This document shows positions 44,610 to 53,921 of a stretch of 64,000 nucleotides of DNA, in pieces. This DNA comes from Paenibacillus sediminis (GTDB lineage Bacteria; Bacillota; Bacilli; Paenibacillales; Paenibacillaceae). A program made the position numbers and the translations under genes. The stretch spans positions 1 to 64,000 of the forward strand of contig NZ_JAGGKP010000005.1 in assembly GCF_017873765.1 (NCBI RefSeq), written 5' to 3'. Positions within the stretch are counted from its first letter, which is position 1. Each line of letters begins with the position of its first letter. The notes beneath the pieces are model-generated. The model worked only from the letters and a program-made list of their open reading frames with translations, searched no databases and was not told the DNA's origin.

Positions 44610-44702
44610 GCATTTACTTACATATTACTATATTTCCTGTATATACGCATTAGTTCTTTTACCTCAAAAAAATCGTAGCGTAAGATAGGGGAGATTAGCT
44701 GG

Positions 44703-45461
44703 ATGATCGACATTCACTCTCACATATTACCGGGAATTGATGATGGCGCTAAATCGTTAGAGGAAGCGCTTGAGATGGCGAAAACTGCGGTATTGCAAGG
44801 GATTCATACGGTTATAGCTACCCCTCATCATCTTAATGGCCTCTATGAGACACCTGCCAAATTAATTAAGCCAATAATAGATTCATTAAACGATCAACTA
44901 TATATCCATAACATTTCACTTCGCATTGTAGAAGGGCAAGAAATCAGAGTACATGCTGCACTTGTAAGTGAATTGTACCAAGGAAATTTATGTACACTCG
45001 CGGGAAGCCGTTACATGCTGCTTGAGTTACCGAGCAGACTTGTCCCCAGATACTTAGACGATGTGCTTCACGAGTTAAACGTATGTGGAATTACGCCAAT
45101 CATCGCGCATCCTGAACGAAACTACGAAATATTGTACTCACCTTCCATTTTGAATCATTTAATTGACCAAGGCGCCCTTTGTCAAGTGACAGCACATTCC
45201 ATCATCGGACATTTCGGCAAAAGAGTGCAAAAACTTTGCATTCAACTTTGTAAAAATAAAATGGTCCACTTCGTCGCATCCGATGCCCATCATCCATTTC
45301 GCAGAGCTTTCGCGCTCGTAGAGGCTTATCGAATTATCGGGAGGCTGCTGGGCGATGAACTTGTTCATATTTTCAAGCGGAATGCACAATGTGTACTGAA
45401 TAATGAACTCATTGTTTATGAAGAGCAGGTTGCTAAGAAACGCAGATCGGTATTTTGGTAG
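44703..45461 (+). CDS. Tyrosine-protein phosphatase, CpsB/YwqE type
   Basis: 252-residue PHP-domain metallophosphatase. Metal ligands are visible in MIDIHSHILPGIDDG (His5, His7), ATPHH (about 41-45), EGQEIRV, IIAHPERN and ASDAHHP. This family dephosphorylates the tyrosine kinase of capsule and exopolysaccharide synthesis, here the product of the gene at 46248. GGGGAG precedes the ATG. Part of the phosphatase-Wzz-kinase-transferase gene set. Confidence 0.93.
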   Translation: MIDIHSHILPGIDDGAKSLEEALEMAKTAVLQGIHTVIATPHHLNGLYETPAKLIKPIIDSLNDQLYIHNISLRIVEGQEIRVHAALVSELYQGNLCTLAGSRYMLLELPSRLVPRYLDDVLHELNVCGITPIIAHPERNYEILYSPSILNHLIDQGALCQVTAHSIIGHFGKRVQKLCIQLCKNKMVHFVASDAHHPFRRAFALVEAYRIIGRLLGDELVHIFKRNAQCVLNNELIVYEEQVAKKRRSVFW

Positions 45462-45514
45462 TGATTTAAGTGCTTAGTAATAACAAAATAACGATCAATA
45501 CTGGGGGTTTACAA

Positions 45515-46267
45515 GTGGAACTAAAGGAATTTATCCGCGTCATCCGAGAAAAGTTGTGGTTCATTATTGGGTTGATCATTGTCGTATCGGCTTCAGTGGG
45601 AATTCAAAGTTACTATTTTACACAGCCAATGTATCAAGCCAGTGCCAAGTTAATTGTCAACCAGTCGGTCCAATTGGGTGGAGTGAACGTACTTGACTTC
45701 AGTTCATTGCAGACAGATATTACGGTAATTAACTCTTATATAGAGATTATTGAATCATCAGCGATTATGGATAAAGTGGCGGCGCAGTATACAGAGCTTG
45801 GAGTTTCATCGAAACAACTATCTAATATGATTACCGTTAATTCAGCAAATCGTTCCCAAGTCATGGAATTGGTTATCTACGATACCTCCTATAAGAGAGC
45901 AGCAGAAATTGTAAATGCTGTGGCGCATGTATTTAAAAATGAAATTCCCAGCATTATGAAGGTAGACAATGTTTCGATCCTGAGTGAAGCTAAGCCTGAC
46001 GAAAGAGCACTGCCAATCAATTTGAATCCGGTTATTAAGATCATTATTGCAGGTATCGTATCCGCTATGATGGCGGTTGGTTTAGTTTTTTTGATGGATT
46101 ATTTGGATGACACGATGAAATCGGAAGTTGAAGTGGAAAGAGAGATCGGATTACCTACATTAACGGTCATAGCTAAGATTAAAAATCATGATGTCCGCAC
46201 ACCAAAAACATCCGCGTCAGCTTTACAACAAGTCGGGGAGGGTAAATATGCCACGATCAACCAATAA
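45515..46267 (+). CDS. Chain-length / tyrosine-kinase modulator, Wzz/YveK type
   Basis: 250 residues. Two membrane segments (about 18-40 and 172-195) flank an extracytoplasmic Wzz domain. The cytoplasmic tail activates the cognate tyrosine kinase in this family. The start is GTG at 45515 with GGGGG seven bases before it, giving the typical MELKEFIRVIREKLW opening; a GTG at 45470 lacks a ribosome site. It overlaps the kinase gene by 20 bp. Confidence 0.88.
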   Translation: MELKEFIRVIREKLWFIIGLIIVVSASVGIQSYYFTQPMYQASAKLIVNQSVQLGGVNVLDFSSLQTDITVINSYIEIIESSAIMDKVAAQYTELGVSSKQLSNMITVNSANRSQVMELVIYDTSYKRAAEIVNAVAHVFKNEIPSIMKVDNVSILSEAKPDERALPINLNPVIKIIIAGIVSAMMAVGLVFLMDYLDDTMKSEVEVEREIGLPTLTVIAKIKNHDVRTPKTSASALQQVGEGKYATINQ

Positions 46268-46934
46268 AAATAATTTAGTTACTGTCATTAATCCAAAATC
46301 CCCGATTGCTGAAGCTTACCGAACGCTGCGTACGAATATTCAGTTCTCGTCGGTTGATAAACCAATGCAGGTTATTATGGCTACTTCCGCTCAAATGTCT
46401 GAGGGCAAGACGACAACGATTAGCAATTTGGCAGTGGCTTATGCTCAAGAAGGTAAAAAAGTGCTTCTCATTGATGGTGACCTTCGTAAGCCTTCTTTGC
46501 ATCAAGTATTTGTTCAATCAAATCATACCGGACTTACAAATGTTTTAACGAATCAGTACAGTTTTGAGGATGTTATTAGAGAAACGGATGTGGAAAATTT
46601 ATATATATTAACATCTGGTCCGATTCCACCTAATCCAGCTGAGATGATAGGCTCTCAGAAAATGCAAGGATTGTTGAAAGAACTCAAAGAACTTTACGAT
46701 GTGATCTTGTTTGATACACCGCCTGTTTTATCAGTAACTGACAGCCTCATCATTGGTTCAATGTGTGATGGAGTTATTCTGGTTATACTTGCAGGCAAAG
46801 TGAAGAAGAGTGCGGTATTGAAGGCTAAATCTAAATTAGAACATGTGAAGGCTCATCTATTGGGGACTGTACTCAATAACCTCAATCGTAAGGATAGTCA
46901 GGATCACTTTTATTATTATGGAGGCAATCTTTAG
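46248..46934 (+). CDS. Tyrosine-protein kinase, CpsD/CapB (YwqD) type
   Basis: 228-residue BY-kinase. Walker A is in TSAQMSEGKTTTISNLA, Walker A' in LLIDGDLRKPS, Walker B in VILFDTPPVLSVTDS; the C-terminus has a tyrosine cluster (HFYYYGG) for autophosphorylation. It acts with the YveK-like membrane modulator and is reversed by the CpsB-type phosphatase. GGGGAGGG precedes the ATG at 46248; the longer ORF start is inside the upstream gene. Confidence 0.92.
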   Translation: MPRSTNKNNLVTVINPKSPIAEAYRTLRTNIQFSSVDKPMQVIMATSAQMSEGKTTTISNLAVAYAQEGKKVLLIDGDLRKPSLHQVFVQSNHTGLTNVLTNQYSFEDVIRETDVENLYILTSGPIPPNPAEMIGSQKMQGLLKELKELYDVILFDTPPVLSVTDSLIIGSMCDGVILVILAGKVKKSAVLKAKSKLEHVKAHLLGTVLNNLNRKDSQDHFYYYGGNL

Positions 46935-46975
46935 GATGGTAATAGGAAAATAATATTTTGCGGAGGTCATTACGA

Positions 46976-47686
46976 ATGAGCTTATCTACGCAAAGAGAAG
47001 AGGGAGACATACTGTTAGAATCAAATCCTTACTATTCTAGGTTGATTTCAAGCACGCAGGTACGAACTGCTCGGTCCAAAAAAAACTATTTGATTCTGAA
47101 AAGAATTGTTGATTTCACAGGTGCTCTGTTGGGGTTAATCCTATTATTTCCGCTCTTTATTCTGGTTGCACTTCTCATAAAAGTTGAAGATTTTAATGGA
47201 CCTATCATTTTTCATCAAATTCGCATTGGTAAAAATGGTACCCCATTTAAAATGTATAAATTTCGATCCATGGTACATAACGCTGAGGAATTGCTTGAAC
47301 AACTGCTTGATCAAAATGAAATTAGCGGTGCCATGTTCAAAATGAAAGTGGATCCTCGTGTTACAAGGGTTGGCAGAATCATTCGTAAAACCAGCATTGA
47401 TGAGTTGCCGCAGTTATGGAATGTCTTAAAAGGAGAAATGAGTATAGTGGGGCCTAGACCGCCGCTTCCTAGGGAAGTCGAGCAGTATAGTACGTATCAC
47501 AAACTGCGGTTATCGGTCAAACCGGGATGTACGGGACTGTGGCAAGTTAGCGGACGAAATCAGCTTAGCTTTGAAGATATGGTTGAGCTCGATTTGAAAT
47601 ACATAGATGGTCGGAATATAAAAATAGATATTCAAATCATGATGAAAACAGTCTCGGTCATGCTGGGAGCCAAAGATGCATACTAG
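46976..47686 (+). CDS. Undecaprenyl-phosphate sugar phosphotransferase
   Basis: Polyprenol phosphate sugar-1-phosphate transferase of 236 residues that starts the repeat unit on undecaprenyl phosphate. One membrane segment ([20 protein letters not shown]), then the catalytic domain with [52 protein letters not shown] and [13 protein letters not shown]. It has the short EpsL/WbaP-like form without the N-terminal TM block. GGAGG precedes the ATG at 46976. Confidence 0.93.
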   Translation: MSLSTQREEGDILLESNPYYSRLISSTQVRTARSKKNYLILKRIVDFTGALLGLILLFPLFILVALLIKVEDFNGPIIFHQIRIGKNGTPFKMYKFRSMVHNAEELLEQLLDQNEISGAMFKMKVDPRVTRVGRIIRKTSIDELPQLWNVLKGEMSIVGPRPPLPREVEQYSTYHKLRLSVKPGCTGLWQVSGRNQLSFEDMVELDLKYIDGRNIKIDIQIMMKTVSVMLGAKDAY

Positions 47687-47706
47687 GGATGAATGAAGGG
47701 GGTTCT

Positions 47707-48819
47707 ATGGATACAACGATTACGTTTATTTCAGAACTGTATCAAGGTCAACTATCACCATTAAGAGATCAGGTTGAGTATGAGCATATACTCGGTGATA
47801 TCAAGTGTTTTGGTGCAGAAGCTCAAATATACCATATGCTGCGAGAACAGGAGCTGATGAATGCTGTTCCAGATTTCTTTACCAAGGAATTAAAGCGCCG
47901 TGTAGATCCTGTATTGTTTCAAAATTTATTTATTAAATCAGAGCAAAAGAAAATATTAACGGCCTTTGAACAGCAAGGCATTCCGGTTATTCAGCTTAAG
48001 GGTGTATGGTTCACTGAAAGGTATTTCAAACATATTTCTGCCAGGGCAACGAGTGATATTGACTTGCTTGTTCACCCTGAGGATGTGCAGAAGTCTGAAG
48101 ACATACTGAGCGAATTAGGATTTCACTTTGAAGAAGGTGACCCGGCGCATTTTCATATCTTGCTAGCTAAATCATATGATAATCCACTATATTCTCGATT
48201 AGAGACTGAAATTCACTGGAATATATCTAGACAAAATAATTCAAATACGGAAATTGATTACTTCTGGTCCGAGTCTAGCCTAATTAGCAATTATACGTAT
48301 GTAAGAGAGTTATCTCTGCAGCAGACGTTCTACCATATTTGTCTCCATGGTATTAGTCATCATATGAGTTCGTTGAAATATATTTTAGATATTTTGCAAT
48401 TGATTCACTATTACGGCGATGATATGGATTACGAAAGGCTGCTTCATCAGGCTAGTTCTGATCACAATTACTCTAAAGTTGTACTCGCACTTTCTCTAGT
48501 GTACAAATTGTTTCCTTATCTTCAAGAAAGGAAGCCGCTGTCAGTACACAAAAAATATCCGCTTTGGAGCATGGATTTGGCAAGACGTGTGATGCAGGAA
48601 CAGAAGGACATCCGTTATTTTTTCTTTCGTGTTAGCTCCGCATTTGCAACATACGACACTTGGAAACACAAGCTATCCAGTCTGAGGTATATCTTATTTC
48701 CTCCTCAAGTGTACTTTAAACATGAGATAGGCGAGGAAAAATCGGTTATTAAAAGTTACTTTAAGCTCTATCTATCGGTCGTTCGAACTTGGTTGAATGC
48801 CAAATCAAAGACCTTATAG
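47707..48819 (+). CDS. Nucleotidyltransferase-family protein (PF14907 type)
   Basis: 370 residues with the motif IPVIQLKGVWF...RATSDIDLLVHPEDV, the Gly-Lys and Asp-x-Asp nucleotidyltransferase core of this uncharacterised family, then a second half with LETEIHWNIS and THICLHG-like helices. Relatives occur in lasso-peptide clusters and in HPr-rel-A gene sets next to HprK-like and PqqD-like genes, which is also the setting here. The ATG at 47707 has AAGGGGG; the ORF could start six codons earlier. Donor and acceptor are unknown. Confidence 0.78.
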   Translation: MDTTITFISELYQGQLSPLRDQVEYEHILGDIKCFGAEAQIYHMLREQELMNAVPDFFTKELKRRVDPVLFQNLFIKSEQKKILTAFEQQGIPVIQLKGVWFTERYFKHISARATSDIDLLVHPEDVQKSEDILSELGFHFEEGDPAHFHILLAKSYDNPLYSRLETEIHWNISRQNNSNTEIDYFWSESSLISNYTYVRELSLQQTFYHICLHGISHHMSSLKYILDILQLIHYYGDDMDYERLLHQASSDHNYSKVVLALSLVYKLFPYLQERKPLSVHKKYPLWSMDLARRVMQEQKDIRYFFFRVSSAFATYDTWKHKLSSLRYILFPPQVYFKHEIGEEKSVIKSYFKLYLSVVRTWLNAKSKTL

Positions 48820-48837
48820 GCGAGGAGAATGACCCGA

Positions 48838-49785
48838 ATGAAATATTGGAAACGTATAACCATTTTAACGTTAAGTGTAGTTATTATCGGTATTTGGGGA
48901 TATGGTTTCTATTTGTATCAGTCGGTCAAATCAACAGCTAATCATATCTACGAGGCTCGAAAGCCCACTGAGATCGTCGTGAGCATTCAAGAACAGAAAG
49001 GTACCAAACTGAACCAACAAGGGATAAAGCAAGAGACAAAGAGGATCGATTTGAAGAAACGTGATCCATTTACTGTGTTATTAATGGGGGTAGATGAGCG
49101 CCAGGGGGATCGTGGTCGTTCAGATACTCTAATTGTGCTGGCTGTTAATCCTGAAAAAGGGTCAATCCTTATGTTTAACATCCCTCGTGACACGCGAACA
49201 GAAATCACAGGCCATGGAACCATAGATAAAATCAATCATGCCTATGCATTTGGAGGCGTTGAAATGGCTCTGGATACCGTAGAGCATTTTTTGAATTACC
49301 CAATCAATTACTATATTAAAGTCAACATGGAAGGCTTCGCGAACATGATTGATTTAATTGGCGGTGTCCAGGTGGATAATGCTTATACGTTTAAGTATGA
49401 AGGATACATTTTCAATAAAGGTGAACTTAAGCTTCATGGAAATGAGGCGTTAGCATATTCTCGCATGCGTTACGATGATCCTAGAGGCGACATAGGCAGA
49501 AACAGCAGGCAGCGAGAGATAATAAAGCAATTGTTAAACAATGCTCTGCAAATGAACAATATGACTCAAGTAGATGCTCTACTAAAACAAATACGGGCTA
49601 GTGTAAAGACAAATATATCATTTGATGATATGAAGACGTTTCTTATGGATTATCGTTCGGATCTGAAAAAATTGGATACGGCCGAAATTCAAGGGAATGG
49701 ACGAACTATAGATGGAATTTGGTATTACATCGTAAAAGATGAAGAACGTGAGCGTATTCATGAATTATTAAACAATCAGCTGTGA
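48838..49785 (+). CDS. LytR-CpsA-Psr (LCP) family protein
   Basis: 315 residues. An N-terminal membrane anchor (ITILTLSVVIIGIWGYGFYLY) is followed by the LCP domain: LLMGVDERQGDRGRSDTLIVL, FNIPRDTR, INHAYAFGG and YSRMRYDDPRGDIGRNSRQREI with the conserved Arg/Asp that bind polyprenyl pyrophosphate. LCP enzymes attach glycopolymers to peptidoglycan, so the product may be partly cell-wall-linked. GAGGAG is 10 bases before this ATG. Followed by promoter P2. Confidence 0.92.
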   Translation: MKYWKRITILTLSVVIIGIWGYGFYLYQSVKSTANHIYEARKPTEIVVSIQEQKGTKLNQQGIKQETKRIDLKKRDPFTVLLMGVDERQGDRGRSDTLIVLAVNPEKGSILMFNIPRDTRTEITGHGTIDKINHAYAFGGVEMALDTVEHFLNYPINYYIKVNMEGFANMIDLIGGVQVDNAYTFKYEGYIFNKGELKLHGNEALAYSRMRYDDPRGDIGRNSRQREIIKQLLNNALQMNNMTQVDALLKQIRASVKTNISFDDMKTFLMDYRSDLKKLDTAEIQGNGRTIDGIWYYIVKDEERERIHELLNNQL

Positions 49786-49807
49786 ATAAAATGATACAAA
49801 AATCGCG

Positions 49808-49837
49808 TTGACAATGATACAAATTGTATCGTAATAT
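49808..49837 (+). promoter_or_regulatory. Promoter P2 with operator in the spacer
   Basis: TTGACA (49808-49813), 18-bp spacer, TAATAT (49832-49837). The spacer holds TGATACAAATTGTATCG (49815-49831), one base from the perfect palindrome at P1. A further half-site TGATACAAA begins at 49792. It reads into the 26-residue peptide gene. Confidence 0.75.
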
Positions 49838-49868
49838 AAACCTATACCAAGCAATGGAGGTGATACAA

Positions 49869-49949
49869 ATGGCTGATAACGGAACTCCAGAAGTAGTTGA
49901 TCAAGGAACAGTAGAGTCAGGAACATGGCACGGCAGCGGCAGAAAATAA
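49869..49949 (+). CDS. 26-residue peptide, candidate precursor of a modified peptide
   Basis: Short ORF with a perfect ribosome site (GGAGGTGATACAA then ATG), directly after promoter P2 and before the HprK-like kinase gene. The product starts MADNGTPEVVDQG and ends SGTWHGSGRK; it has Ser/Thr sites for a kinase and one Trp. It does not resemble paeninodin-type or other lasso precursors known to me. Position and translation signals make it the likely substrate of the downstream kinase, PqqD and ABC proteins, but this is inference. A second frame of 21 codons (49925-49990) follows in another phase without a good ribosome site. Confidence 0.65.
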   Translation: MADNGTPEVVDQGTVESGTWHGSGRK

Positions 49950-50045
49950 TCGCCGGCGATGTCGTAGTGAAAGATGACTGGTTAGGTTAATGAATTGTTC
50001 CAAAAAGTGCTTCATAATACTTAGATGAAGAAGAGGTCGAGAACC

Positions 50046-50843
50046 ATGTTCAGTTTGCTAACTCAAGTCGGTAGACAACGAATTTATTTTCAGGTAGACA
50101 GTGAGCGTCTACGGGACTTCATTTATAGACGGTACCGCGTTTTGCGGGAAGGTGCTTTGGAGACGGTCGAAGCGGATTTGCAGGTTAAAGTTTATGACCT
50201 ATACGGCAAGGCCTATAATGATGATCAGTCTGTAGTCATTCAGGAAACTGATGATTCGATTACGTTTACTAGACGAGACTATATGCTGACTGCGTCTCTC
50301 GATTACAGCCAAGCAACGATTCACACACATGATGATTTTTCCTTAAGGCACGCACTCCTCAATTTATTTAGCTCATGGTTAATTTATCATCGGAAGGGTT
50401 TGCTGGTTCATTCATCTTGTATTGTTGAGCATGGGAAAGCTTGGATGTTCTCAGGTCAATCAGGTGCTGGTAAGTCGACTGTTGCGCAGTTATCCCTTCC
50501 GCGTCCAATTCTCTCAGACGAGGCAACCTTTGTATACATAGAGGACGATGGTCAGGTGGTCATTTATGATTCACCATTCCGCAGTGAATGGGAGAAACCA
50601 TGCGAGCTAGTGAGTAGTCCTCTTGCAGGGATACATTTTCTTATTCAGTCACCTGATGTGTACCGCGTCCCTCTTAGTAAGGGGGACGCCTTCATCCAGC
50701 TTCTCGATAAAGTTTTCTTTTGGAAACCGAACCATTTTGAAACCGCTAAAATGATTTCTATCTGCAAACAAGTTATGCAGGCAGTCCCTGCGTACCATTT
50801 ATATTTTCAGAAAAATGATACTTTTTGGGAGAGAATTTCATGA
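50046..50843 (+). CDS. HPr-kinase-related protein (HprK-rel-A / lasso kinase-like)
   Basis: 265 residues. The C-terminal half has the HprK P-loop FSGQSGAGKST (about residues 133-143) preceded by LLVHSSCIV and followed by LSDEATFVYIED, as in HprK-related kinases that phosphorylate peptides or proteins at Ser. The N-terminal half (to about 105) is a separate domain found in such standalone kinases. True HprK has an N-terminal DRTGG-like domain, absent here. GAGGTC precedes the ATG. It overlaps the PqqD gene by ATGA. The substrate may be the 26-residue peptide. Confidence 0.78.
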   Translation: MFSLLTQVGRQRIYFQVDSERLRDFIYRRYRVLREGALETVEADLQVKVYDLYGKAYNDDQSVVIQETDDSITFTRRDYMLTASLDYSQATIHTHDDFSLRHALLNLFSSWLIYHRKGLLVHSSCIVEHGKAWMFSGQSGAGKSTVAQLSLPRPILSDEATFVYIEDDGQVVIYDSPFRSEWEKPCELVSSPLAGIHFLIQSPDVYRVPLSKGDAFIQLLDKVFFWKPNHFETAKMISICKQVMQAVPAYHLYFQKNDTFWERIS

Positions 50844-51127
50844 GTGAGATGTTAACCGGAAGTTTAATCAGAAAAGAAAACGTAGAAGTGGCGCAATTTG
50901 ATGGCGAGTGGATTTTGCTCGAATTAGACAAAAATACGTTCACCAAAGTAAATGAAGTTGGTGGATATGTATGGTCTATTATTCCAGATTGTCCAACTGC
51001 TGCGCATATAGTAGATCGGGTGCATGCTGAATATGGTGCGGATCGGGCAGTCGTAGAACGTAATGTTGCAACATTCATCAATAAATTGGTGGAAATTGGA
51101 TTGATCTCTTTTGAATATAGTGGTTGA
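50840..51127 (+). CDS. PqqD-family peptide-binding protein
   Basis: 95 residues with the PqqD fold, the RiPP recognition element: WILLELDKNTFTKVNEVGGYVWSII, then a helical PTAAHIVDRVHAEYG segment and FINKLVEIGLI. PqqD proteins bind leader peptides and deliver them to modifying enzymes. The start ATGA overlaps the HprK-like gene; GGGAGAG precedes it. Its presence is the strongest hint that a small peptide is processed here. Confidence 0.85.
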   Translation: MSEMLTGSLIRKENVEVAQFDGEWILLELDKNTFTKVNEVGGYVWSIIPDCPTAAHIVDRVHAEYGADRAVVERNVATFINKLVEIGLISFEYSG

Positions 51128-51175
51128 AATTGACGAAGCCTGTATACCTCTATTAAAGGACTGTGATCAACGGAC

Positions 51176-53401
51176 ATGAGTATATTTTCACCTTATTTTA
51201 AGCGAAGAAAAGATCAAGAGATATCATTTGTCACGATAGAACACAGTCATACGCCTTGGCTTCGTCTTAGAGCGGATGTAAATGCTCAACTTCAATTTCA
51301 AGATTATGAAGTTCTCCTATACGAAGATCGCTTAAAGGTTGTTGATTCTAAAGGAATTATATTACTTAATATTTTGAAAGAGTTCATTCAAGATGTAACG
51401 CTTCGTAGTAGCGTAGGAGGCGTCGCATTATACATAAGAACTGATGACCATGAGCAAGAAATTGCAAGGTGCACGATTCCGTATATCGATACTTATAGAG
51501 CCGCCATGTCCTCTATTGAACAGTGGCTGCAGCATCCAGCTGAGCGGGATAATGATGGCGAGGAGTTAAGAGCTGTCCATGGCGGGACGTGCTCAAAATG
51601 CGGCGCAACATTACGACCTGGGCAAAGCTCATGCCTTAAATGTAAAAGCAAAATGTTTCAGTTGACTCGCGTACTCCGCTATTGTCGTCCCTATCAGAAC
51701 CAGATGCTGGTGATGCTTGGGATTCTTATCGTTTCCGTATTTGTGGACCTTGCTCCTCCATATATGACGAGTTTAATTATTGATGAAGTTTCTTCCTCAC
51801 AAGGTAAAGCAGAAATTTTATTGTGGATGATTGTTACGCTTGCACTCATTCAAGTGGCGAGTACAGGAATGCAAATATTAAGAGGATTTCTTGGGATTCG
51901 AATAGGCAGTAAATTAATTGGAGATATCCGCAAAGATATGTTCCATTCGCTTATGGAACTATCGATGCGTTTTTTTGATAAAAGGCAAGTTTCCCAATTT
52001 ATAGGTCGAATTAATCATGACACGAATGATCTTAGAGATTTTCTTTCAGAAGGTATGATTCAGTTCGTCACTCAATCGTTGACTGCTGTATTTATTCTTG
52101 CCATGCTGCTTCATTTGAACTGGCAGCTAACACTTATGATACTTCTTCCAACACCTCTGCTCATTATGGGTATGATGTGGTTCTGGCCTAAAGTAAGAAC
52201 ACTCTGGTATGCCCAGTGGCAATCTTCCATCAGCATTCAAAATCGAATTGGCGAAGCATTACAAGGTATTCGCGTGATTAAAGCATTTGCTCAAGAATGG
52301 AATGAGAAGCTTCATTTTGACAAAGCAAATGATCAACTGGTACAGCGTAATATTTCCATTCAAAATATGTGGCTGAGCATTACGCCATTATTTTCTTTAT
52401 TTACTGCACTTTGCGGTGTTTTCATATGGTATGCAGGAGGCAGGTACGTTCTTTCCAATCAAATGACAATCGGGACGTTAAGTGCGTATATCGCTTATTT
52501 ATCCATGTTCTTTGGACCGATGAAATGGTTTGTTCAATCGATGAGCTGGGTAAACCGTGCTTTAGGAGCATCGGAACGAATTATGGAAGTGATCGAAGCG
52601 CCTATAGATGTAGCTGATGGCCCTAACGCTGTTCATTTGCCCTCCATTAAGGGAGAAATTCGTTTTCAAAATGTGCACTACGGCTATGAGAAGGATCGTC
52701 AAGTACTGCATGATATCGATTTGACGATTCGTCCTGGAGAAATGATTGGGCTTGTGGGACATTCTGGAGCGGGTAAATCAACGATGGTGAATTTGATGCT
52801 GCGGTTTTATGACCCGGACTCAGGAAACATATTCATAGATGGACATCACTTGAAAGATATTAAGCAAGAGGATTTACGTAAACACATCGGTGTGGTTTTA
52901 CAAGAGACCTTTCTATTTGATGGAACGATTGCTCAAAACATAGCGTTCGGTTGTCCAGACGCTGAGCCAGAGCAGATCATTCACGCAGCGAGGATAGCGA
53001 ATGCACACGATTTCATATGCAGGCTGCCTGACGGGTATGACACCAAGGTGGGAGAAAGAGGACACCGGCTGTCAGGTGGAGAGAAGCAGAGAATAGCTAT
53101 TGCTAGAGCTGTGCTGCTTAATCCGCCCATTCTTATTTTGGATGAAGCGACAGCATCTGTTGATACGGAGACAGAGCGGCAAATTCAAGAGGCGATTCAG
53201 CGGCTTATTCAAGGAAGGACCACAATTGCCATTGCTCATCGACTGTCTACACTGAAAAACGCCGATCGGATAGTCGTTATGGAAAAGGGACGTGTGGTTG
53301 AGATGGGAACACATCAGCAGCTTTATGAGAGACGAGACCACTACTACCGGCTAGTTGAATCCCAGAAGCAAAACAGAGATACAACGATGGAGGTCGGATA
53401 A
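51176..53401 (+). CDS. ABC transporter with N-terminal accessory domain and zinc-ribbon-like insert
   Basis: 741 residues, longer than a usual half-exporter. Residues 1-130 form an extra cytoplasmic beta-rich domain; residues about 138-158 carry two CxxC pairs (CSKCGATLRPGQSSCLKCK), a probable zinc ribbon. Six membrane segments follow (about 175-470), then the ATPase with Walker A GHSGAGKST, signature LSGGEKQ and Walker B ILILDEATASVD. The ABC plus DUF1854 pair next to it is known from cyanophycin-associated gene sets in other bacteria. In this locus it may export the peptide. The ribosome site is weak. Confidence 0.88.
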   Translation: MSIFSPYFKRRKDQEISFVTIEHSHTPWLRLRADVNAQLQFQDYEVLLYEDRLKVVDSKGIILLNILKEFIQDVTLRSSVGGVALYIRTDDHEQEIARCTIPYIDTYRAAMSSIEQWLQHPAERDNDGEELRAVHGGTCSKCGATLRPGQSSCLKCKSKMFQLTRVLRYCRPYQNQMLVMLGILIVSVFVDLAPPYMTSLIIDEVSSSQGKAEILLWMIVTLALIQVASTGMQILRGFLGIRIGSKLIGDIRKDMFHSLMELSMRFFDKRQVSQFIGRINHDTNDLRDFLSEGMIQFVTQSLTAVFILAMLLHLNWQLTLMILLPTPLLIMGMMWFWPKVRTLWYAQWQSSISIQNRIGEALQGIRVIKAFAQEWNEKLHFDKANDQLVQRNISIQNMWLSITPLFSLFTALCGVFIWYAGGRYVLSNQMTIGTLSAYIAYLSMFFGPMKWFVQSMSWVNRALGASERIMEVIEAPIDVADGPNAVHLPSIKGEIRFQNVHYGYEKDRQVLHDIDLTIRPGEMIGLVGHSGAGKSTMVNLMLRFYDPDSGNIFIDGHHLKDIKQEDLRKHIGVVLQETFLFDGTIAQNIAFGCPDAEPEQIIHAARIANAHDFICRLPDGYDTKVGERGHRLSGGEKQRIAIARAVLLNPPILILDEATASVDTETERQIQEAIQRLIQGRTTIAIAHRLSTLKNADRIVVMEKGRVVEMGTHQQLYERRDHYYRLVESQKQNRDTTMEVG

Positions 53402-53404
53402 TCA

Positions 53405-53902
53405 ATGAAGCATATTACATATATGAACCGGGTCAAACCATACTTGATCCGGTTTTTTCGCAGTAAGGATGGTACACTGCATGCAGAAGCTGACGGCAAG
53501 TGGTATGGTCCAGTGAAGTTAATACGTACATTTCCCTTTTCAATGCCGGAACAACATATTTCGGTTCGTTTAGAGAATGGGGATGAGCTCATGATGATTC
53601 CGCATCTTTCTCAATTAGATGAAGGAAGCCGCAGTGAAGCACTTGAGGAGTTAGCACGCTGTTACATGCTTCCTTCCATTACAAAAATCGTTTCAATAAG
53701 CAGAAAGGGATGGGATTGGTCTTGGGTAGTTCATACCAGCTATGGAATGAAGACATTTAAAATGGATAATTTGCACGATAATATGTACCAAGTTACAAGT
53801 ATGAGTTGGGTAATCACAGATCAAGAAGGACGCCGTTATGAGCTGAGTGGAGTAGAGGATATGGATAAAGTAAGCCAAGCACAGTTCAAGAAGATTAAAT
53901 GA
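53405..53902 (+). CDS. DUF1854 family protein
   Basis: 165 residues, soluble. It matches the DUF1854 pattern as I know it: a short N-terminal segment, VKLIRTFPFSMPEQHISVRLENGDELMMIPHLSQLDEGSRSEALEELARCYMLPSITKI, then a WSVxT-like strand (WSWVVHTSYGMKTFKM) and WVITDQEGRRYELSGVEDM. GGAGG precedes the ATG, 3 bp after the ABC stop. Function unknown; it always seems to travel with such an ABC protein, so it may be a partner of it. Confidence 0.8.
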   Translation: MKHITYMNRVKPYLIRFFRSKDGTLHAEADGKWYGPVKLIRTFPFSMPEQHISVRLENGDELMMIPHLSQLDEGSRSEALEELARCYMLPSITKIVSISRKGWDWSWVVHTSYGMKTFKMDNLHDNMYQVTSMSWVITDQEGRRYELSGVEDMDKVSQAQFKKIK

Positions 53903-53921
53903 CATGATAACCACCAATCGA

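Noticed and set aside
47707..53401. A lasso-peptide gene cluster
   Set aside because: Kinase, PqqD, nucleotidyltransferase and ABC genes fit, but no asparagine-synthetase-like cyclase, no B2 protease and no lasso-like precursor are present.
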